In this document: one piece after another, positions 22,401-31,300 of the stretch
How the letters are laid out: each line of letters starts with the position of its first letter
How positions within the stretch are numbered: the stretch's first letter is position 1
From: Pyxicephalus adspersus
Taxonomy: Eukaryota > Chordata > Amphibia > Anura > Pyxicephalidae
Length of the DNA: 64,000 nt
Reading direction: 5' to 3'
Assembly (NCBI RefSeq): GCF_032062135.1
Contig: NC_092862.1
Coordinates: 66,657,670 to 66,721,669, forward strand
Translations under genes and position numbers: made by a program
The notes under the pieces: generated by a model
What the model saw: the letters and a program-made list of their open reading frames with translations, nothing else
What the model was told of the DNA's origin: nothing
Database searches by the model: none

Positions 22401-25272
22401 TTATCTGTACATGTATGTTAATATTAATGTATGGAAATTATTATTTCCCCATGTACTTTTTCACTGCTCCTCACCTTTATGTCATGGATGTATGCAAATG
22501 ACTATTTATTTATTTATTTTTTTTAAACTTAATAAAAATCATTGAACACAAAAACCAATAAATACATACAGGAAACCAAAGTCACTTAAAGAACACCTGG
22601 TTTCAAGCCACTTTAGAGCCATACATAATCCTCACCCACAAAAAAAAGGAATGTCCAGGGCATTTTTAAATGTGGTCATTGCAACCAGTACAAATGGATC
22701 CACAAAGCCCTCTCAGTAACTGTTCCCAATGGAACTAATCATAGACCATCCCACTATATAGACTGCTCCACATTAGGCATCATTTACCTAATCACATGCC
22801 AAGGTGGTTCTTTTTACATTGGTAAAACCAAAAGAAAAAGCTATCATGTGGGTACTAAACACCGCTTTGACTCAGAGGTCTTCACTTTCTCAGGATTAGA
22901 ACATATCTCCCCAAACTCAAGAGGGGGAGACTGGGACAAATTACTAATACAACGCGAAACTAAGTGAATAGTCATGCTACAAGCCACTAAACAACCAGGT
23001 CAACCAATGACGCTATAAGCTATAAACCATTTCTTTAATAGGGGTTCTCTTCAACCAAGAAAAAGCTTCCATGTTACTTTTAGACACTCTATATACACAT
23101 GTGGTTCTATGTAACTGAAACACCAGTTCCACGTCTATAGGTACATCAACGCTTACTTAGTATAACATTCTTACTGTAATATATTATAATATGGATCACC
23201 TGTCAAAATTCTACTCTTTATGTATCTTTGAACTTTTTCATTTATACTATCATATGTACCCAATCAGCCAAATCAGCAGAAACAAATATGTGTTTCTTTT
23301 TTCTTATAACTCTTATAACTACACCTAAAATTGTTCATTATGCTAATGTACTACCAATACTGTACTTATATTGTAATATTGTACTAATGTTTACTATATG
23401 CATAATTTAATTATCTTATCACTACTGTAGGACTTGTTCCCAGTGACTTCTAGTACAAGTACAATTTGAAGTTTTTATTGTACCATGAGAGGGTTCTTTG
23501 TATCATAGATGGTTCTTTCTTTGTTACATGCCTTTATATACACATTCATTGCTATCTGTTAGCTGCATACAATGTTTTGTCTCCTATTGTTAAAATCCAC
23601 AACTCTGTGCCTATTACATATCCTAGGAGTCCCCCTGCCATCATCGGGCACAGGGACCAAGCGCCACCTTGTGGTGGCATCGTTGGTTACTGCGGGAGGA
23701 ATGTTCTGCCTCACATGTAAAGCTTCGTCTACACAGACGTTTTCCCCTGTTTAACCTGAGGCTTTAACAGCTCATGTTTGAAATTCCTATGCATTCCTAA
23801 TCTACACCAGGACGTTTCCTTGAGGCATGTTTATAAGCATTATCTATACAGTTGCTTGCAACGTTTAAAAAATTAAAACGCGGAGTTAACGCAGGGTTAG
23901 CGCTGGAAAACGCTCAAAAACAAGGGAAAATGCGGGTTAAAGCTTCCATTGATTACAATGGGGAATTTTCTCGCATTTTTAAGCACTTGAAATTTTAATG
24001 CGTTAAAAACGTAGGAAAACACGACAAAGACCTTTTCCGGCGTTTTAAAGGCAAGCTTTAAAACGCTAATAAAAGTGACTAATAAACGCAGTAGGAATAA
24101 TTACATGCATTTTTAAAACTGTAATACTGTATTGACCCAGCTCAAGCCTTTCTTTCCCCCCTATGATCCGTTGCTCTCAACAGATCAACTTTCAATCTCA
24201 GGGAGGCGGGACCCATGGGACGGGTACTCCCTTTCCCGGGACACATCGGGATGCGTGCACGCGCAGTAGAATACCAGGGGACGCCAAACTCCCAGCCTAT
24301 ATTAGGCGGGCTTTCTCATACAGACAGCCAATCAGACACCACACACCATACTGCCTTCCACTTTATGTGGATGAACAGAAGGATCCTCTGTCTGAGATAG
24401 ACATCTACACCCCAAATCCTTTCAGGGACATCTTTTTCCAGTAAGCAATATTTTTTTTTTTTTTTTGCATACCAAAGCAAATCATAATTAATGACTTGCA
24501 AACTACATTGAATTTTGCATATTTCCTATTGACAATCAAGATATACTTTACTAATTATATGAATAATTTTTACTCACAGACCCCATGCCTATAACCAGAC
24601 ATAAGGCTAAAAGGAAGGAGAATTTTTTTTTTTCTTTTTACTTCCATCATATACCTATGGTAAATCATACAGTTTTCCATAAAAAGAACCAGTGTACACG
24701 TTTTTCCCACCAGGGGGAAACCAAGTACTATTTCAAATTATATATCCTGTATGTTCTTTTCATCCAGTAAATTATTTTTTATGGGTATAGCCAATTCAGA
24801 TTAATTATTCAATTAACCATGAGAGCTCAACATGTCCTCATTAAAAATGTTTTGTTTTACCCCTCACCAGGCAAAGCCAAAAAGATATGCAAATCTTTAT
24901 ATATTTTTACTTGAAACTTCTACATGTAAGTAAAAAAAAACCTCTTTTTACCCTCATCTTAAATATCTTCATTAGTTCATTTTGTTAAAGCATACCATTC
25001 TAGATAAGCATTATTTTATCCAACAGATCATTTGATCAAGAGTACAATCTGAGAATAACTCATAAAGCACAATTATCTCATGTACTGTAAATACTGTATT
25101 TGCTGTCTATACCAGCCTATATATTTAAATATATATATATATATATATATGTCATTGATCTCACTGTACTTTTAAATAATTACATTTATTGCAATATATG
25201 ACACATTATATATATTCAATGGATTGGATTGTACTTACCTTCCAGAATACCTACCAGAATATATAGTTATTT

Positions 25273-25320
<48 letters not shown>

Positions 25321-28300
25321 TTTATTGTATATATACTTTATTCATATCTGTTATTTTGTATACTCGTATAGACCGTGCGCCTCAGACCTTTCCTCAGAGG
25401 TATAAGTAGTACCTCTGAGGAAGCCAAGCAGGGAAAAACGAGTTGGGTATAAGAACTTTATAAAGACAACACGGTTATACACACTCTGTTTTGCGTAGTC
25501 TATTCATCCGATTACTATGACGTTCTAATAGGCTATGGATGTAATCATTTGAAAAAATGTATTTATGTGTGAAGACTGCTTTTTTAAATACATAATTATT
25601 GAATACAATTTTTCTAGCCTCAAAACCCCCCCTCTCTCTTTTGTTTTACTTTATGTACACATTTACTTTAAACTATAAACATTCTATAGGGAGAGAAACT
25701 ACTCAATCACCTACTGTACATACAGCACCCTTTGTCTTTATGGAGAGGGGTAGAATGACGGAGCAGCACCTCCCCTTCACTTTCATTATGATCGTTCCTC
25801 ATCCGTCACCTGTGGATCCGTCAGGACAGTTGTCTGGATGACGAGCGCTGTACACACGCCAGATTCTCATCCGAAATTAGCCCCGAGGCAATTATTGGAC
25901 GAGAATCATCTGACGTGTGTATGTAGCCTAAGCCTCACCCGCACAGAAACTCCCCATAAAACTGAAAGAGGCTGTACACTTATTATATGGTGTTTAGGAG
26001 TATGAAACCAATGCATGCCTATGCAGAATGTCATACTGTAGAAGACTATAGGTTTAAAAACTAGAAAAAAACTTTATCACAAAGAGCTATGTAAACATCT
26101 GGGTACCAGGATTCTAGCTTAGGTTAAGGAGCTAAAGACTTTTTTTAAGTGTATCTGTCTTTTATGTAAGGAATAGTGCTATCTGTGGTATATCTAGCCA
26201 CTTAGCCACTTAGCTACTGCTAAACACTTGAATTTCTCAGGACAGACCAGGTATGCAATAAGTTTCCTGTGTTTGTGTTGACTAGGAAAGGAAGCAGATA
26301 CAGCATTCAGCCATGCTGTTCTCAGATTTATGAAGGTGAGATGTGATAATGATTTCAAACAGTAGTGGAGAATACTACTTGATAATGACACTGCAATGCA
26401 ATAGGTATTGTATGCAGCTTCTTACAATAAAACACCGAAGAATAATAGTGATATGCAAATTTGCATTGCATTTTCCCTTAATAAATAAATAAGATTGTAT
26501 AAAAACCTTTGCCATATATTTGTGCATACATTACTTTGCACATAACCGAATAACTCTGTATAAGTTGTTAGCTTTTTATGTATTATCACTTTTATTATAA
26601 CTGTACATAAGAATGGTCAAAATATTACTTACCGTGCTCATGGTAAATTTTACATGGTGTGTCTTATGTTTAGGAAAGCTCTGTGTCCAGTTTGCTAATA
26701 AATATGCAGTATTAACTACTACAATTTTAGTGTTATTCAATATTAATGTTTCAGGCACATTTTGAAAAGTACCTAAAGGAAAGAAAAATATGCATATATT
26801 ATTGCAGGTCTCATTGTATATTAATGCATTAGCAACCTACAGCACTCTGATCAAGTCAAAAAATGTTGGATTGTATGATGTTGCCATTAGCATTATAAAT
26901 AATGTCTTGATAATGTCTTGACCTCCCTGACAAAAATCTGTACCCAGACACTATAGCATTTACAAATCCAATACTAGCATTGAAGCACTTTAACACAAGC
27001 TCTCATTCATATCTGTGGATTTTTCATGGAGAAATCTATCTTCAACATTTATAATAAAGCCACCAAAATCTGAATTATTCTCTATGGACAGCAGATCTTC
27101 AAAGCTTGCCAGCTCTCAAATATAAGCAAACACCAGGTCATTTAAAGTTGCTATTTCACAGTACAAAGTACAAAGTTGATTATTTCACAGTACAAAGAAA
27201 TATCGGATGGCTTAATAAATCTCTGTTACTGTTTTTTCCAAATATGTGAATACATTTTTGTTCTTGTTCTATGCAAGATTGCACTTTATATTGTATCAAC
27301 AAATTTCATAGGGTGATTAATGCAAACAACAGAAAATGTAAACATATCAACAGTTTAAAGGAAACTCAAAACACAAATTACATGGTGCTGGCCTGTTAAA
27401 GTCATTTATTCCATCCTTGGGTACTTGAAAGTACATGTCTCACAAGTGCTTATGATTGGTCTTCCAGACACATAAAAAGCAGTCTGTGTTTATGAATTGG
27501 GACCTAGGATGGAGACATAATGCTATGATGAATATCAGGAAAACTGTGTATAATTGGCACAGGGTGAATGTCTGTTACAATGGGCATAATAGATCCATGT
27601 AAGACAAATGCTTAGAACTTGAAAAGAAAATAGACCCCGAGCCCATGATGGTACACAAATGTGCATTAATTGGCTGCCACATACACACTGTGACTGGAGA
27701 ACACTTATGTGTGAAATATGAGCTATACCCGTGACCAAGTATTAATGTAAATGACAATTAGCTTATATGATTTTAAATGAAAGGTGCATTATCAAAGACT
27801 TTTATCACTTGTGGATCTTTCATTAAGAGATTACCTAAGCTGCCATTTGTGATGCCATTCTAAAAATGCTATATGTTCTGATAATCTGTTTTTTTGACCT
27901 TCTCAATGGTTTGTCCACAATTCATATGTAGCCCTACTATTACCACACAACTTGTCATACAATTATCTGCATGCTTGTTTTAGGTGAGTGACAAACAAAT
28001 GAAACCAATAATAGAATAAGTTCAGCAATGGCAGCTTACATAGTTTCTTAGTGGTAGGTCAGCAATAAATGCCCCATGTAGCATGCTGTCCAGCCAGGGA
28101 ATATATGGCAGACCAGCCACAAACATACAAGACTGAAAGATTAGCTTGCTAGCCAGTGAAGGACACAGATGGAGAATACATAAAGGATATCAACTGCTGT
28201 AATTGTCTCAGCTAGGAGCTCATACTATGTTTTATAGATGGAATAGTGTGGGGATATTTGTGAGTTATCTTAAAATCTCACCCTTGGCATCCAGAGAATC

Positions 28301-31300
28301 ATTTTCAGTATTGTTGGCCTAAGAGTTGCCAATTGAAACAGATTGTTAATCAACCTCCACTTTCAAATACTCCTGATAAGGCAGTTTGTCCGTGAAACAG
28401 GTCAAGAAATATAATTAGGTAATTTAGTAGTAGTCCTCCTTGTGGCAAGAGGATGTGGTAACATTGGCAGAGTTCCTGTCGTTGGGCCTAATTTATAAAG
28501 CTCTCCAAGGCTGTAGAAGATATACTTTATTCAGTGAACCTAGGTGATCCAGCAAACCTAAAATTTATCTGGCCCAGGATCGAAAACATTTGCTAACAAA
28601 CAGCAGATGACTTAAGAACTCCATTACAGGTTTTCTGCATCACCCAGCTTCACATATAAAAATGTATCTTCCCCAACCTTGGAGAGCTTTAATTAATCAG
28701 GTCCATTGTGTACATGTAACTAGCCAATCCAGGAAGCAGCCAGATGAGGACACATGTCCTTGGCTTTCCTCACTGAATGCAATGATATGAGTTCCTCCCA
28801 CCTGGACAGAGTTCCTACCATTGTGCAGCAGAAGCAGCCAACAATTAGTCATCATTGTGGGATCCTATTTAGACACTGCTGGACCTTGCAAAGGTAATTG
28901 TAAAAAAAAAAATTTCTTTTGTTTGGACTGCTTTAAACCGTTCTGGGAATGGTTAAGGGGCATTTTATACCCCTGTACACATTCCCCAGGGAGAAGTGGC
29001 ACATATCTGGGGTCATTATTGTCTATGCGCTATCTCTTGCATATATCCCTCTCCCTTTTACGGTACAGGGGCTCTTTACCATCTAACACTACTGTTCCAG
29101 TCTGAAGTGTGCAAGCTGCTATTCATGTCAGCAGATCTGATTATTTAAGATTCACTCTGAAGCTTTTTAGTCTGCAAAGTATGTAAACTGTCTCAGTGGT
29201 CCCCCTGTGTTGGGCATGTATGCTGCATGCTTATCCTGCTTATTCAGTGGCATGGTAAATCAGCCTCCACTTTGGGCATTGGTGGAGAAGACCTCTTTAG
29301 GCTCTACTGCTTTCTCATGTCATTATATTACAATTACACCTGTAATTGTCCACTGGCAATGATATATTTTAGGAGGCTGATGTTATTAAGGGCTTTTGAG
29401 TGAACTTTGAGGCTGAGCAGCACAGGCAATGAAATTTGCAGTTTATCGGTTCTAGTCGACATAACATTTAGGCCTATGTTATTTAAGTCTAATTGTATTG
29501 CAATATCTGTAATGAAAGGAAAGTTACAATGATATCAAGATTGAAAAAATTACATTTTTTTTACATTTATTAAAATAATTATTTGACTATACAGTATATA
29601 GTAAGCAAGAATAAATGGATATCCTGAAAAGTTCATATGCTTCTCTATTTTTAATAACTTTATTCAATTTACCTTCACTCTTCTCTTTAAGCCATCTATT
29701 AATGTGCTCCCATGCAGCCTTTGGTGCGTTTCTGAAGTCAACTTTCTCTGGTTTAGAGTTGTACCACACATTATAGTTATTCATATAATCCTTGAAAGAG
29801 AAAGAAATAAAGGAACATTTAAAAAAAATAGGTCAGTGAACAGCTACACACGTTCCAGTAGAAGCATTTTTGATACCTGGCACACTGTACCCCTAATATT
29901 AGATCCTATAATCTCTGATGACCACTGAACTTGACTGTGTACTCATATACCCCTACTTCTTAATCAAATGTCAAATGCATCCATTTTGTTTCCACCCCTT
30001 ATACTGATGGAAATGAATAACCCTTCCATATTTACACAAATACATTGGTAATCAGAAAAAAAACAAAAAACAACATTTCCTAAGAATACCCCCAATATTT
30101 TACTAGTTAAATAGGCCTGTTTCATTATAAGTCAGTCTAACTGCCCCCAAAGTGGATATGTTCCTTTTGGTTAATTTAAAAGTACATTTGTAATTTTAAA
30201 AAAATGCCTTACTTTAGAAATTTCAGACGTTTCTTCAACAAACAATGTATTCTCAATATCAAGTTTGTAGTCATTTGTCCTTTGTAATTCAGACATGAGA
30301 CGTTGAATCCCATAATGTATATCTCTGCAGTTTTTAAAGTGAAGAACCTGAAAAATGTGCAATCAACAATCTATTTATTGAGTCGTATTTGTAAATTCCA
30401 GAGTTAGTAAAAGAGAGAATGCCAGCAGAGCTTACTCAGATGTTGCTCATCAGAACTGACAAATGGTATATACCAATTGTGCTTAACCTACAGCCTGCGG
30501 ACCGGATAGCTGCCAGACCTGTCCCTCTCTTCTCATTCTGGGGAGCAAGCATCTCCTATTGTTGCTGCCAGGAGAGGGAGCTTCCTGAGCATGCTCAGTG
30601 TTAGCTCCCTTAGAGTGGGCATGTACTATAGACCTGGCAATTAGCTATGGCTGCTCTCCGTCTACCTTGTACTGTGAGATAATCCCAGCAGCAGCATGAG
30701 AGCTGTGTCCATGTTGCTGTGATTATCCCCATGTAAACCTTCATATCTCCTACACTAACTAAAACTAAACTAAATTTCAGCCCCCTAAAGATAACAAGTT
30801 GCCAGATACAGAGTCACAACCATAAAATCCTAATAATAGGCAGGGGTTTTTTCACGACCAGGGTCCCCAATTTGAATATGCATGTTAGGGACCACTGGGG
30901 CCAACTTCCATGGCAATGAGCATTAGGGTACTGTCAATTCGCTCTGTGCTGTTCCAAATTTATACTTGCTAGTTCACAAAACGTCAAGACCAGGTTCACA
31001 CTGGCAGTGGGGTTGCGGTTACCCATTTCTTGTGCCATGGAAGCCTGCCTAGGGGGAGATGCTCAGTAGCGCCTGAAGTCAAATCCACCTGGAGTCAAAT
31101 CCACAGATGCTGCGGTGTGACGGACAGAGCAGCTGGTGGGCTGTCTGTTACACATGGGCGGGCACTGACCTTCTTTGAACCCCAATTTCTGTAGAACAGG
31201 GGGATGTTGGCAATTTGAAATGTGGGAGCCAGTAGGAAAAGCCTTTTAAACCCCCCGAATAAATTGTTATACCCATCAAATCATGCTACCCTGTCACACA

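Larger units (their letters stand above)
16271..22558 (+). mobile_element. L1/Tx1-clade LINE, decayed, with nested insertions
   Basis: In order this shows an ORF1 fragment, an inter-ORF spacer, an endonuclease and reverse transcriptase ORF, and a 3' end at about 22,550 with TTAAACTTAATAAAAATCATTG followed by an A-rich tail. A SINE-like tail at 19100-19193 and a retrocopy at 19761-21534 are inserted in it. Removing the retrocopy restores a continuous LINE frame. The 5' end appears truncated near 16270. The element sits inside a Penelope-like element in the fifth intron of serpin A. Confidence 0.8.

Noticed and set aside
24163..24444. Plus-strand open frame of 93 codons in the GC-rich patch
   Set aside because: No domain; composition reflects a repeat. 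Not called as a gene.
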